DNA of 64,000 nt from Annona cherimola. Taxonomy: Eukaryota; Streptophyta; Magnoliopsida; Magnoliales; Annonaceae. Location: assembly GCA_030490835.1 (NCBI GenBank), contig CM059971.1:103048095-103112094 (forward strand). Reading direction: 5' to 3'. Numbering within the stretch: position 1 is the first letter of the stretch; each line of letters starts with the position of its first letter. The position numbers and the translations under genes are program-made. Under the pieces are notes generated by a model, which ran no database searches, had not been told where the DNA came from, and was given only the letters and a program-made list of their open reading frames with translations. Below, piece by piece: positions 25,201 to 37,423 of this stretch.

Positions 25201-25482
25201 CCTTTATTTAAAACTAACATCATTTTCTTTATATTTTTAGTTTCCAGATTGGTTATAATCTTAAAGCGTATAAAATCTTTGATTAATGGCGAGTGCGGAA
25301 CGAGTTAGCATTTTAATGGGCCCAGAACGGAAATGGGTTAGCCCGCTTTCATCCCATCAAAAACACTATTGGGCTCGTCCTGGCTTGTGGACTGGGAGCA
25401 AGGCCTTTTTATGGCAGCGCTGTCTCAATCTGCTCCATCCGCTTCCTATCTCCTGATTCTTTCCCTTCTTTGTACCGCGAAA
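22273..25482. other. Intergenic stretch with repeats; no gene seen
   Basis: The first 230 bases are probably GXM 3' UTR. 22780-23060 resembles the AT-rich unit duplicated at 18451-18850. 23139-23720 is a family F repeat. 23788-23812 and 23919-23936 are homopolymer tracts. From 23940 to 25360 I find only short open frames without recognisable features. Confidence 0.5.
23139..23720. repeat. Repeat family F, copy 1
   Basis: The left edge 'gggttgttaatggattgcgt' and the inverse of the right edge 'gttaacacct' are similar. Inside, the phrases 'tctcaaccctaacctg' and 'gacagacaatgatcttgcag' recur in copy 2 at 35659-36232 in the same order. The subterminal 'gttaaacgggtt' phrases repeat several times. 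It is probably a non-autonomous DNA transposon, perhaps hAT-like. Confidence 0.65.
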
Positions 25483-27746
25483 ATGAGGAAGAAGCTTCTG
25501 GAATCAGCGCCATGGAGAGAGGAAGAGAAGTCCGACAAGTTCGAGAGCGCGAAGCTGAGAGCTACCAATCAGCCTGGGGGGACGGCCACCATGTACGTCC
25601 CTGCCAAGAAATCCGTGAAATCGAAAGCCGACGTTGGTGAAGGGTCCATCGAGATTGATCCGGAGCTCCGGTACAGCTTCCAGAGGAACGTCCAGGTCTC
25701 TGTCTTCAACGCCCACTTCTTCTTTTCTACTATTTCCGGCTTCCTAATTGGATATGTGTTTACGGCGGTGAATTTCTCAAGATACCCATTTCTCTTGTTC
25801 TCTAAATTGTAGCTGCATGCTATTGAGAAATTCAGTTTTTATGTGCTGGTGGGGAATTTGGGGCGATTTCTCCAATAGCTTCTTGTGCTTCCGATCTTTA
25901 TAATTATACATATATATTTATAAGGGATAACTCTATGTGTTTCCTATTTCTTTTTGTCGCACAAATCATTACCAGATGTTGATTCGTTCCCCTGCCATTT
26001 AGGTGGAGGACGAAGGGATTTATCAAATTTTTCCTTTTTTTCGGTGCATTTAATTTTTTTTTTCCCCCTCTTTTCATTTACATTTAAGAATTGTACACTG
26101 AAAGCACCATACAAAAAAAAAAAAAATATTGTACACTGGAATAGATTGTCAGCTATTTTTCACCGTTGCTAACTCCAAAGGTGATATACCTCGTGAAGCT
26201 GGGCTGAGAAATTTGTGTAGTTCGAAAGTAAATTTCTTAGAATCCTAACTTCAGTCTGCCATGTCTACTTCCAAGCACCAGTCATTAGTTATATTTTGTG
26301 GAAGTTCAATGGGATTTTCAAATCCAAACCGTGCCATGGAAGTACTTCAGATTCTGTCTAAATTGATGTGTTTGGTCTTTGGTGTTGCCTTTTATAGCCA
26401 TACATTGTGCTACTTATCATGTACTTTTATGAATAGGCACATTTATGATGATTGAGTGATGTAGGCTGAGAAGTCATGTGGTTGACTTTTATGGAAAAAT
26501 ATGGTGCCGTATGAATGGTAATTGATGTTGTTCATTCATGATCGGAACTGGATTGATTGAGACTTTCTAAGTAGGGAGATTCTGGGATCATTATGGATGA
26601 TTGGTCTGTGATAGTCTCTAACGTGCAACTTGCTGAAATAGTGTGAATGACAATGGAAAATAGCCCGCACAAAGTTCATTGCTGAGAGACATGCTTCTTG
26701 TTTTTCTATGAGCGATAGATTGTATGATTTATTCTATGTTGCTGTTGTGAGTTTCTCTCCCATTCATATCATGAGCAATGTGCCTGAGCGTTGCAAATGA
26801 ACACTTTAAATAGCCTGCACAAAGTTCACAGCTTAAAGGCTTGCTTCATTTCTGCTCCTTTATACACATCCTTCCTTGCTTGTGAGATTGTCCATCCTAT
26901 TGACATCTTATTGATTGAGGTTTTCTTCTATATATAGTTTCTTCAGCGAGTGTTTTCCATTGACACTATTGTGAAGCCTCTACCTCCTGCGATGGCGTAT
27001 CCTGTTGCACGCAATTTGAGCTTTTTCACTCGGATTTTTACTCAGTTCTTTGGTAAGTTTTGGTTACTATTACTATTACTATTACTATTATTATTATTAT
27101 TATTCTAAAGTCTGTTTTTGTGCACTGAATACCTGGTACAAGGCTAATAGAATGTGGATGCAATGTAAATAAGGGTGTGTTTGGGAATGAATACAAGAAG
27201 GAGAGAAGAAAAGCAAATGTAGAAGGAGATGAAACAAAATAATGCTTACAATACAGAGGTGATAATAGCCGTACAGTAAATGAAGAAAAAGTTGATATGC
27301 TTTTTGAATGCAAAGATTGCGGATGATAATTCAGATTGAATGTAAAGTTGATTCTGGTGATGAAGAAAAGTAGTATTGTTAGATATAGGTGTAACTAGTT
27401 AAATGTTGCATAAATTAAAGAGGACGGGAAATAAGAGGAAATTATGGGATGACGATTGAATATATACCAGTCATGAGGAACGTTAGAATTTTTCACTGCG
27501 GTGGAAGTTGGTAAATGTTGTCTCTATTGAAGAGAATGGGAATTTGCCTCAGGTGTATCAATCGTTTTAGTGTAATGAAGCTGCCATATGTCTTTGTATG
27601 ACGATTATTTTTTTCCCTGAAAAATGACCTGTTAATGAGTAAAGCTGTAATGCAATTATTTGCTGTTTGCAGACCATGAGGGCGTAGCAAATGCCAGGAA
27701 ATCACTGGGTCTGGGTGAAGAAGAGAAGGTTAGGCGCGTCGGCTGA
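25483..27746 (+). CDS. Uncharacterised plant protein of 133 residues, 3 exons
   Basis: Exons are 25483-25695, 26938-27052 and 27673-27746 (402 bases), all with GT-AG introns and matching phases. The joined product starts MRKKLLESAPWREEEKSDKF, continues with TNQPGGTATMYVPAKKS, then GSIEIDPELRYSFQRNVQ across the first junction to FLQRVFSIDTIVKPLPP, then FFTRIFTQFFDHEGVANA, and ends EEEKVRRVG. The N-terminal third is charged and probably disordered. The middle, FLQRVFSIDTIVKPLPPAMA, is hydrophobic-aromatic but too short for a clear membrane span. I do not recognise a named domain. The exact exon phasing and a codon-like composition through all three exons argue for a real gene. The frame is open upstream of the chosen ATG, so a longer N-terminus is possible. 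Function unknown. Confidence 0.8.
27066..27105 (+). repeat. (TTA/CTA)n microsatellite in intron 2
   Basis: A run of 'ttactattac' and then 'ttattattatt' triplets begins 14 bases after the 5' splice site at 27053. Confidence 0.8.
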
Positions 27747-28570
27747 ATGGCTCCCATAAAGTTGTTTCACAACATTATATCCATAATCCCATGTTTGTCA
27801 CTTTTATATATATATTTTTGTGTGTAACTGTTGCCATTTTCCTAGTGCTGCAAAAGAGAACTTCGTCCGAAAATGTTGTTTACCCTACTTTTTTCCATTA
27901 ATATTTATATTTTAAGTCATATTTTATGCAGCTACTCTATTTATTTTATATTTATTTTTTTAACGCCTATCTGCTTTTATCGTTATTTTCTTTACTTTTA
28001 GCTATTGCCGATGTAACATCTCATTACTCTCATTTTAACATTTTTTTCCCAGCTCTTTTTGCCCTTTATTTTAATACGGATGGATAAACATAACGAATGG
28101 TTACAATTAGGGGAAACATATTTTAAAATAAGAAGGGGTGCATGCGCGTGCAGCCCAGGTGCTGTTTCCGTGGGAAGGACAACAGTGATTGGAAAGATAA
28201 GGAATTACGTTTGCCATGTAGGGAGCATTTTTGTAAATTAGTTTATAGAGTCTTACACCTCATCTCAACTAGTATTACAATCAAGTTTGAGTATTCATAC
28301 ATCTTCATCTCATTTCATCTTACAAAACAATTCTCATATATTCCCATATTTTTTGTTAGTATCATCAACGAAATGGAAGATCAAACACTTCCCATTTGGG
28401 AGACCACAACTTCTATAGTGAGGGAGACTTATTGTTCCAGTGGGGATGAAAATCTCGAAATGGGATTCGATCTCTGTCCGCATTGATGGCCAGCTGATAA
28501 TGCTGTGTCGGCCTATTATCTGCCTAGCTCGCTTATCCAACATGTGTATGCAGTATGCACACCCAAACAA
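27747..28570. other. 3' flank and intergenic DNA
   Basis: Probably the 3' UTR of the 133-residue protein gene, followed by AT-rich DNA. 27860-28130 loosely resembles inverted family A sequence. I see no gene. Confidence 0.4.
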
Positions 28571-30427
28571 GAGTGTAAAAGGGGTTGGTCTTTAACCCGA
28601 ACCTAACTAAGCAAATCCGATTTATAATAAGGTTGGGTTAGCTATTTTGAAAAAAAAAGAGAGTTATATAACTTGATTTCAAAACTGGGTTGATTTAGGT
28701 TAAATGATCGTCAACTCAACCCGACCTGATTTCTTAATTAGTGTATAATATAATAAATTATTAAAAACAATCATATATTAGTATGTAATATATAAAATTA
28801 ACTAGACATTATTACTTTAAAATAAAATTATTTAGCAATTATATCACTGTGTAAGTCATCAATTTGAAAGGATTCATGTAAAAAAGATTAATTTTTATTC
28901 TTTCATACAAATTTATATTTTAAAATAAATTTAATTAAACAAAATATTTTAAATATTATACATTTATTATCCAAAATTTTAACCCAAATAGAACTTATTT
29001 CTACAGGATTAAAATAGAAATTGGATTAATGTGTGAAAAATAATGCTGTCAGAACTGAATCGAACCTACCGGTTCAACTAGTTCAATCGGGAACCGAAAC
29101 CATGGTCGATCCGATTCTGCCAGTTTTCGGCTGGGAGAAACAAACTGCCCAAGACCGGTTTAATCGGGATGGTTTTCGGTTTTTAAACCGGACAGTTAAT
29201 CCGGTTTGAACAGCGCAGTGTGTATAGATAGAGTTATGATCTTGTTAGCCCGGGCTAAGTAAATAGCTCACTTAGCCCACCTCAAAAATCATATATATAA
29301 AACGATTTCCGCTCCTTCGCCATTCACGCCGCTTCCCGCCCTTTTTTGTTGTTTTGCAAAAATCCCTTTCCTGTTGAGAAAACTAATCTCCTGCTACAAA
29401 ATCCCATCTGCCACTGCTTCATCTGCTGCTGAGAAAATCGATCTCCTGCTGCAAAAACACATCTGCCTTTGCTATTGCCTTTTCGCGTTTCTTGCTTTAG
29501 ACTGGCAGACAGCAGATGCCTCAACTCGTCTTCTCTCTGGCAGTCCAGCACTCCAGGCTCCAGCGCAGCTTCTCTCCTCTCCGGCCGTCCATCGCAACTT
29601 CATATTCTACTCCTTTCCAGCCGGTAACATCGTTTTTTGTCGACGGTAACATCATTTTCTCGAATAGAAGATGAAACGTGCACATATAAAATGCAAAGTA
29701 CATTGCTCACTCCTTTGCTTTAGACTTTTTGTAGACCAGGATGGAAACATTATGGAAATACTAGACTGGTCGTCCACTTGGTACTTGTTTCCCACCTTTT
29801 TTCCGCAACTTGGAATCTGGATTATCTCCTGTTGCCACACTAGTGGATTGGAATGCAAGTGTATTTGTGTCGAAATCATTATGTCCTATCATTGCATTTA
29901 ATTGGGCTAACATGTCAGTCATATAACACCTTGCCTATGCAGTATCGGTTTGTTGAATTTATGGCCTACCGAAATAGTTACTGTGATATTACCACTGCAT
30001 TTTTGTAAGAAATTATATTTAATTTGTTACCATTTTTATTACCACTTTTATTTCTGTAAGACATCATACTTAATTTGTTGCCATTTGCTAGCCCTGTTGG
30101 TTTCTATTATGATCTACCTTCTAAAATTATGATCATAATGACAATTATTTCAATAATTTTTATATCTGAATTTTAAAATTTTTATATTACCAATCCATGA
30201 CATATCCCACATAAATTACTAAGACACCGGTTCAATCTGGTTTTCAAAAACGGTTGAACTGGCTGGACCCAAACGAATCCCTTAACCGGTTTGTTAATTG
30301 GTTCGGTTCGGTTCTGAATAACATTGGTGAAAAATAAGGATGAAAATAAAATTGAATTGAGATTCTACAAAGTATGTTAGAGTTGTATTTGCCCCAACCT
30401 GAATCAACGCGACTTGATTTATACCCT
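28571..30427. repeat. Repeat family G, copy 1, split by a Mutator-like insertion
   Basis: 28571-29043 and 30327-30427 together match the uninterrupted copy at about 62143-62700. Shared phrases in order are 'ggttgggttag', 'taataaattattaaaaa', 'attatttagcaattatat', 'ttttattctttc' and then, after the break, 'gttgagattttac/attgagattctac'. The break falls after 'gtgaaaaataa', which in the intact copy is continuous with the sequence that follows it. Confidence 0.75.
29042..30326. mobile_element. Non-autonomous Mutator-like element (possible Pack-MULE)
   Basis: The element is flanked by GTGAAAAATAA at 29033-29043 and 30327-30337, an 11-base direct repeat (9-11 bases is the target duplication size of Mutator-like elements). 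The ends are inverted: left 'aatgctgtcagaactgaatc', and right read in reverse 'aatgttattcagaaccgaac', each followed by 'gaacc' and 'ccggtt' motifs. There is no transposase. The interior from 29310 to 29650 is GC-richer and coding-like, with a near-repeated phrase 'gagaaaa..atctcctgct.c' at 29376 and 29432. 29236-29306 resembles an end of MITE family C. Captured host sequence is possible but unproven. Confidence 0.7.
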
Positions 30428-31018
30428 TGCAACCAAAGGAAGCCTAGTAGACTTTCTCACTAAGAAAGGTGGTTTAACGCTCAGGATTTCAGGTTAGTCA
30501 CACATGATACGAAGGCGACAATTTCATGCCTTTGAGCCCGGCTTTTGGTTCTGGGCAAAGAATACGACATTCCCTCCTGAGGACTGGAGAAACCGATGGG
30601 ATTGATTTTTGACAACGAAATTAATTTCCTTTAAAAATAGACAAATTAAATTCGACAGCGAACTCAAATCCCGTTAAAAATAAACAAACCAAACTTTCTT
30701 ATGTACACATCGAGTCCTCTATTCTCACAAACACGGAAAATGCTTTCCAGCCAAATATCGATGATAGGTGCACCTGAAATAACATCTACAAATGAGATGT
30801 TCTTCTTGTATTTCTTCTTCTTTAATGATTCCTCCCTTAGCAGGCTTTAAAGTCTGATCTTCTCAAATACCAACACGGCATGGGAAGGATTACTGTTTTA
30901 TATCACACCACTATTGAACTTGAATTGCCCCCAGCCAACATGCGGGATGAAACCCACGAAATATCGATGATTTGAAGTTTCCAGCCACCAAGACTCTGCT
31001 ATCTCTGCATTGTTTTCT

Positions 31019-34000
31019 TTACTCAGGGGAACCTCCGCGCCAGTAACCCCAGTTACTCATTCCACAATCTGATAGAAACTTATGATAAGCAGGTTCAAGC
31101 TTGTTGTAGGCATCAGAGAGGTCTTCAAAAGGAGCTTGTGATTGATCCTCTGGAGGATTCTACAGTTTGAAACGAGAGGATGCTAAAAACATGAAGCTAG
31201 AAAAGCGAAGCCCATAATAAACGCAAGGAAATCAGAGAACCACTTATGCATGCAACAGATAGCTTATTGTGCAGCTGAGGCAGTTGCAGTAATGGCCAAA
31301 TGCCCGAACTCGGTGAAAATTACAAGGTATTTAAGATTCCACAGCACCAAGAGTTAAAACTTCAGTTGACAATCTCCTCGATAGCATAGAAAGATTTGAA
31401 CTAGGTGAAAAAAGAAGTCCAGACAATGAGGTGGCAGAGCGCCCGTCTGGAGAATATTTTGGTTGCATTTATCCCTGACAGTTCTCCAGATCAATGACTG
31501 ATTTTTTCCTTGCAGACACCAGACACCTCGGTATCTTCATATTAATAAACGATAAAGCCATAGCATACAAGATGAGAATGTGATGTAGTGCACCTGGGTG
31601 CAAAAACTCATTTTTTTAAAAAACTTTCTATACATCTGTTAATTTAGGTGTATTTAACAATTTTTTACCATTTTTTAATACTTTTAGATATTTTTTTTGA
31701 TTTTTTAAAATCACTGACATTTTCGTAATTTATGAATTATGAAAATGCCACTGATTTTTAAATTATAAAAAACAAATATCTAAAAATAGTAAAAATTGAT
31801 ACACATGTTAAATACACTTAAATTAATAATTATATAAAATTTTTTTCAAAAAAATTAAAAAAATGGGTGAGATGCACTAAGGTGCACTGAGGATGAATGC
31901 ACTCGGTGCATTTGGTCAGCCCTGTATAAGATGACTCTATAACAAATATTCGCCTGCTTGAATTTTTTGTCATCAGCATAGATGTAACTTACCACTCCCA
32001 AAATGTGAATAAAGATGGGACATTTTACATAGTGACAACAGAAAAATATGAAATACAGCATGAAATACTTACCAAAGGGTATTGTTCTATCTCAGCTTCT
32101 TCAACACTTGATTCACTAATATCACCCAGAACTGATTTCCAACGGTCACTTCTCAAGCTCTCGTCGCGAGACTTGAATTCCTGTCCTGTTTGACGTTTCA
32201 ATTTCTTTGGGACTCTGTGGTGGAAGGCCCAAACTATGCATCTGATACCAAATGCTAGAAGAAGAACCAGAGGAACAAGGGCTAGAATATAACCAGGATC
32301 CTTTGCCTGATGATGAAATGCATGAACTTGTTGGGTTACTTAATTTCAGCACAGTTGAAATTGAATGAAAGATCAGCTATTGAAACATTAGAATTGGTTC
32401 CAAATGATATTAAAAATTCTCATATTGCTGAATGATACAGATGCTTACAAGATGAATCTGTGGAGAGGATAAGATGGTGAATATTCCATGGTTTTGATGT
32501 GGCCCGAAGATACGCAAAGAACTTTGGCATCTTTCTCGAATGTCAAAATGACAAAGTTGATTTTTCCAAATGGAATCCTGTGCACAATTTAAGGCCTGAT
32601 GTATTAGACAAGAGAAGCATTCCAAATCCCTAAATATCTAGTCTGCTTAGGTGCCTGTAAGATATGACCATGGAAGTTTTTTCACAACACATGTAACTAA
32701 TCTATCCCACTTGTTATCCATCCTTTGGGCCGTACCATATTGCAAATTTAGTCCTGCTTCTGGTTCTTATTTATCATTTCAGTGCCTTTGAATTTACAGT
32801 AAATTGCATCACTAATAAAAAACATATTGGCCATATCCTGATGATGGTGGTACTCATGATTGCACTCATTTGATGATGCTTTACAGGAATCTTTCACTTA
32901 CTAATTTTGTTGGACAGCATCTAGTTGTCTGAAAACAGAATGACAGAAATCACATAACTTCACCTCAGGTCATTTCTCAAAATTACAACAGACAAATTGT
33001 TGGATATTATGACAAAAATGATCTCTTAAAAATATGAAGACCTGGAAACAAGAAGGGTTCTTTTCCTCTATTAGAAACATCCAAGTTTCGTGGACGAAGA
33101 TCAGGCAGCAAGAAGGATTCTTTTCCTCTACTAGAAACATCCAAATATAGTGGAACTTCAAATCCTTTCCTTTATTGTGGATATCATTCTGGTCTAACAT
33201 TGCAAATGCCATGTGCAAAATTGCAAGTCCATAGCTCCACCAAGTAGCAAGATCCCATGCTAAAAGCACTAAGAAGGCCAACTGCTTCACTACTTCACTA
33301 AACCATCAAAATATTCATAGCTTTAAAATCTAAGATATGTTAGCATTGCCGTTGAAGATACGTGCAAAAATTAATTCTACGCTTTCCTGTTGAAAACTGA
33401 AACTATTTCCAGAGGAATGCTTGCAGTCGAATAATTTTTAAATTTCACACTATTTGAGGGCCTCACCTTCTGTCCTTTATCAGCATTGACAGGAATATTT
33501 AGACTCTGTCCTTCCAAAACAATGTCAACATCAACAATGCTTCCATTTGCTGCCACAATAGCATGCATTGGCACCCCATATTCCACTGAAATGGATGTCA
33601 AAGTATCACCCCTAGCATACAAATAGCCATATTTTTGTTGATATTCATGCATTCATGAATGCAATGAGTGAAAACAAAAAGACACGTTAAAGAGCTCATG
33701 CCTATTATCTAATTGCAACAAATGGTGACAGATACTAGACTCTTAACATACTTTCTGACAATGTGAACCACGGATGGACTGGAAGAACACTGAGCCTTTG
33801 CAACTGCTTGTATTTGAATACAATTCCACCTCTATAACAATCGGGCAACAAAATATTAGTCATCCCAAAGCAGAACAAGTATGGACCCAAAAATCAACAA
33901 AGCGACAATCTACTCCAGAAAATGAGTCCTAACCCAGGCTTTGTCTGATTTAGAATGAAACCCAAATTGGGAATACTCCAAATTAATGTTCCTGGGTTGA

Positions 34001-34595
34001 TAATTGTGGAGATACGTAGCATACCAAGAATTCAACAGATTAACCAGAGTTATTCCATCTGTCAAGAGACATTTCAGAGTATCTGTAAGGCTTCAAGCAG
34101 TTAGATATGGAAACAATTCAACCGAAATTGAACTGCCTCAATCTGGAATCGAGTGCCATAATTCGATTCAGCTGTGGACACACGTGGAGCTCAATGAACA
34201 CAGTTTGCAGGTTATCAGTAAGCTTGACACGGAACAATGGGTTGCAAATTAGTCACTGTCTTAATGAAAGGAAAGTAGCCACCTCGAAATAGGCTAACCC
34301 CAAAACTCAGTTCCTCATCAGCATTCGGTTAGGCACTGAGATGAGAAATCTTGGCCTTAAAAAGGGGGTTTTGTTCATACTGCTTCTGCTTCTGTGGGGG
34401 TGGGTGCGGGAAAGCTTTTCTTTGACAGTGTCGCAAATAACCCCAACAAGGGGCATGTGTTGGTAAATTCGACGAAAAACAAGGGAGGTCTAGGAGAAAA
34501 TGTACCTGAGCGAGGGCATGTAAACCATCCCACAGTGACTTACGAGCTTTGGAGGGGTTGACGAAGAAGAGGAAAGTGGGATGAGAAGAGCTCAT
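31019..34595 (-). CDS. LysM-domain single-pass membrane protein, 5 exons
   Basis: LysM modules bind N-acetylglucosamine polymers such as chitin or peptidoglycan; the ligand here is unknown. Exons on the minus strand: 34595-34506, 33831-33752, 33611-33467, 32300-32073, 31159-31019 (684 bases, 227 residues), with GT-AG introns and consistent phases. The LysM domain spans residues 51-97, from VVHIVRKGDTLTSIS through AIVAANGSIVDVDIV to GQSLNIP. A transmembrane helix follows at about 109-130 (YILALVPLVLLLAFGIRCIV). After it come a basic stretch (HRVPKKLKRQ), an acidic segment, and a conserved-looking tail SDCGMSNWGYWRGGSPE. There is no kinase domain, so this is not a LYK receptor kinase. The N-terminus MSSSHPTFLFFVNPSK is not a classical signal peptide, so exon 1 or the topology is the least certain part. 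Intron 4 contains a family B MITE. Confidence 0.85.
31590..31915. repeat. MITE family B, copy in a LysM-gene intron
   Basis: Left end 'gcacctgggtgcaaaaactc'; right end 'gcactaaggtgcactgagga' followed by 'tgcactcggtgca'. A nearly palindromic AT-rich interior includes 'gaaaatgccactgattttta' and 'cacatgttaaatacac'. It lies inside intron 4 of the LysM gene (31160-32072). Confidence 0.78.
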
Positions 34596-34924
34596 AATGA
34601 CGACCTTGCCCCTTCACAGGGAGTTTGTTCCGATGCTGTTTCCTTTTACGAGAGACCGGAGAAGCGGGCTGAAGTGATGATGATGACTCTTACACACCAG
34701 TATTTGTCGTGTTTATTTTTAATTATTTAGTTTAGAATTCGTTTTGCATGTGGTATACTGGTAAATAACATTTCATGAATTCTTTGACTTATTTATTTAT
34801 TTAGAGCTTTACTTCTATTTGACCGACTCGTATTACATAGAAACGGTTGCATATAACTCTCTCAATTTTTAAGATTTTGATGATAAATGTCAAATTCAAC
34901 ATGTAATTGAATGAACCTCATGTA

Positions 34925-35255
34925 TTTAACTTATTTTTTAATTATTTTTTAAATTTTTTATACAATTATTAATTTAAGTGTATTTAGCATGTGTATCAAG
35001 TTTTACCGTTTTTGAAAATTGGTAGATATTTTTTTTAAAAAAATTAGTGACATTTTTAGTAATTTAAAATTACTAAAACGCCACTGATTTTAAAAAATTC
35101 AAAAAATATTTATAAATATAAAAAACTAGTAAAACTTGATCAACATGTTAAATACACACATATTAACAGTTGTATTAGAAATTTTTTTTAAAAATTTAAA
35201 AATAAATTTTTGCACCCAAGTGTTACCGAAGTTAAGTGCACTCGGGTGTATAGGA
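34925..35255. repeat. MITE family B, copy 4
   Basis: The interior phrases 'aaaacgccactgatttta' and 'caacatgttaaatacacaca' and the right end 'gcacccaagtg' plus 'gtgcactcgggtgta' match the family. The left end is eroded. Confidence 0.7.
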
Positions 35256-35658
35256 ATAGAGTTTGTCAAATTCAACCTATTTATCATATTTAATATCACT
35301 TGTTTTAGTAGGAGATCAAATTTGATGCAAATCAAGTATATACACAAGTTTGATTAAAATAGATATATTTATGTGTAAATTAGGAAAAATGCTTAGATCT
35401 ATTCACATATGTATTATAATATATTAATACTTTATAAAATTATTTATACACAATTAATTTAGATAGTTTAAATGTTAAAAATACTATTTTAAAATTAATA
35501 TTAAATAATTTTATTATATTAATTTTACGCATTTGTAGATAAGATGCTATCTACATTGATATTAAACTAATAAAAAGAATTCCATCATAATACAAATGAT
35601 GCTAAGTGTAATAGATAAAACAGATATTTCATCAAATAAAAGAAGGGTTTAGATTATA

Positions 35659-36232
35659 GGGGTGTTAACAGATTGGGTTGGACGGATTAGAGTCTAATTC
35701 TAATTTTAACCCGTTTAAAATATCTCAACCCTAATCCACTTGTTAACCTATTTAAAAATCTCAATCTTAGCTTGTTTACAATTTAATGAGCTGACGAGTT
35801 ATTAAAAAGTTGTATAACAAATGATCAGAAGGTCTAAACTTTGATAGATGATGATCTCGCGTGGAAATGCGAGAGAGTTTTTAGGCACAGGAGAAATGGA
35901 ATTAGGGCAATAACGAAAAATTGAAATTAAGACAACAGTAAAAAATGAAAATGAAGTAACTAGAGGAAGACTTAGTAGAAAAAATAACCAAGGTTTACAT
36001 TTATATATAAATTTAATAAGTTAAACGAGATAATAGTTGAACGTGATGAATGGGTTAAACGTGTTATTAAATGAGTTGATGGATTATAAATCTCTATCAT
36101 AATCCGTTTATTTCATTAATGATTGAACAGGTTGGTGGATCATAATCCATTTATTTAAAAATCTAACCCAAATCCATTTATAAACAGGTAGGATGAGCAG
36201 GTTGACAGGTTGACCATGTCCATTAATATCCT
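35659..36232. repeat. Repeat family F, copy 2
   Basis: It starts 'ggtgttaacagattgggttg' and ends 'ccattaatatcct'. It contains 'tctcaaccctaatcc' and 'gatagatgatgatctcgc' in the same order as copy 1 at 23139-23720. Confidence 0.65.
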
Positions 36233-36604
36233 AATTAAAAGCATAATATTATTTGTATTCGAACCCATTTTGCAAAATGGGTTTGAGTTGGGTTAATCTT
36301 GCTTAACTAAACTAAAGTACTGTGCTGTATTTGCAGTTGCCTCCCAATCTTCTTGCTATTTGGTAATTTTATCTAGTAACGTTGATTTTGTAAAGACATC
36401 TTCACTAGTTTGTTTGCAAAAACACATCTATCATTGATAAGTCATAACCTTTTAAACTTTTTTTTTTTTTTACACGAAAGTCAAGGTTTACTAGGCAAGG
36501 TCACACGGTCTGATATAAGCATACTGTGTAAGCTCCAATCAAATCTTAGTAAGCCACAAAATCGGGTTGAAGTTGTAAGTATATATATATATATATTTTT
36601 TTTT

Positions 36605-36845
36605 TTATAAAACTTTTGAAAGAATATTTTAAGTATAAAAGTTTTTGAAATTAAAAAATAAAAATGATATGATAAGGGTAATGCCGAGAATAAAGAGAAT
36701 AAAGTAAAATAAGTATGGTAGCAGAATGAAAAAATAATTGAAAAATAAGATAGTTATATAAAAATATGTTAAAAATAATTGAAAAATGGAATAATTATGA
36801 AGAAAAAAGTTTAAACGAAAAAGGTTTTATTTTGCTGAATACCAA
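36605..36845. repeat. MITE family A copy
   Basis: Shows 'ataaaacttttgaaagaata', 'ataagggtaatg', 'gatagttatat' and a closing 'ttgctgaataccaaacgtgc', matching the family layout. Confidence 0.6.
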
Positions 36846-36897
36846 ACGTGCACATGTATTGCAACAGATTAATATAATTTATAAAAGAAAAATTAAC

Positions 36898-37414
36898 GAG
36901 AGATTTGCAAACAGGTTCCTTAAGTTTACAAGATTTGCGCCTTTTTGACTTTGAGTTTCATATTTGCAGAAAATGTTTTCAAATTTTATAAAAATACAGT
37001 TTTGGTCCCTCCACTTTGAGAAATATGGAGTTTTGGTCCTTCTAGTTAAGTAATGACCAAGGAATATTTAGCTTTTTAATGAAAAATAATGAAATATCTT
37101 TTTAAATAATTTTATCAAACTTTAAATGGGCTGTCCTAATGGGTCAAAATTTTCTAAAGGTCTCTTTCCATGGAATTTATTGTTAGAAATGAATACTTTC
37201 AATTTTAGTTAAATGATTCTAGATATTTATTTAAGAGATTAAAAAAGATATTTTGGTCATTTCATATCAAAATCTAACAGTGTTAAAACTTTACATAAAC
37301 GGCAGGACCAAAACTGCACATTTCTTAAACTTAAGGCCGGCTATTGCAAATATGAAACTCTAGGGTCAAAAGATGCAAATTTCTCAAGTTGAAGGCCCTA
37401 TCTGCAAATCCCCC
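36898..37414. mobile_element. Mutator-type MITE, 517 bp, with 9-bp target duplication
   Basis: The target duplication AAAATTAAC is at 36889-36897 and 37415-37423. The inverted ends are about 70 bases long: left 'gagagatttgcaaacagg', and right read in reverse 'gggggatttgcagatagg'. Both continue with an 'aagattt/aaattt' block and end the repeat with 'gagtttcatatttgca'. The interior contains 'cagttttggtccctccactt' and its inverse. It has no coding capacity. The 9-bp duplication with long inverted ends is diagnostic of the Mutator superfamily. Confidence 0.85.
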
Positions 37415-37423
37415 AAAATTAAC

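Larger units (their letters stand above)
34596..36604. other. Repeat-filled intergenic region upstream of the LysM gene
   Basis: Contents in order: the LysM-gene promoter side (34596-34690), a family B MITE at about 34925-35255, an AT-rich unit related to 18451-18850 at about 35270-35640, a family F copy at 35659-36232, then unique AT-rich DNA. 36581-36596 is an AT dinucleotide run. No gene is visible. Confidence 0.55.
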
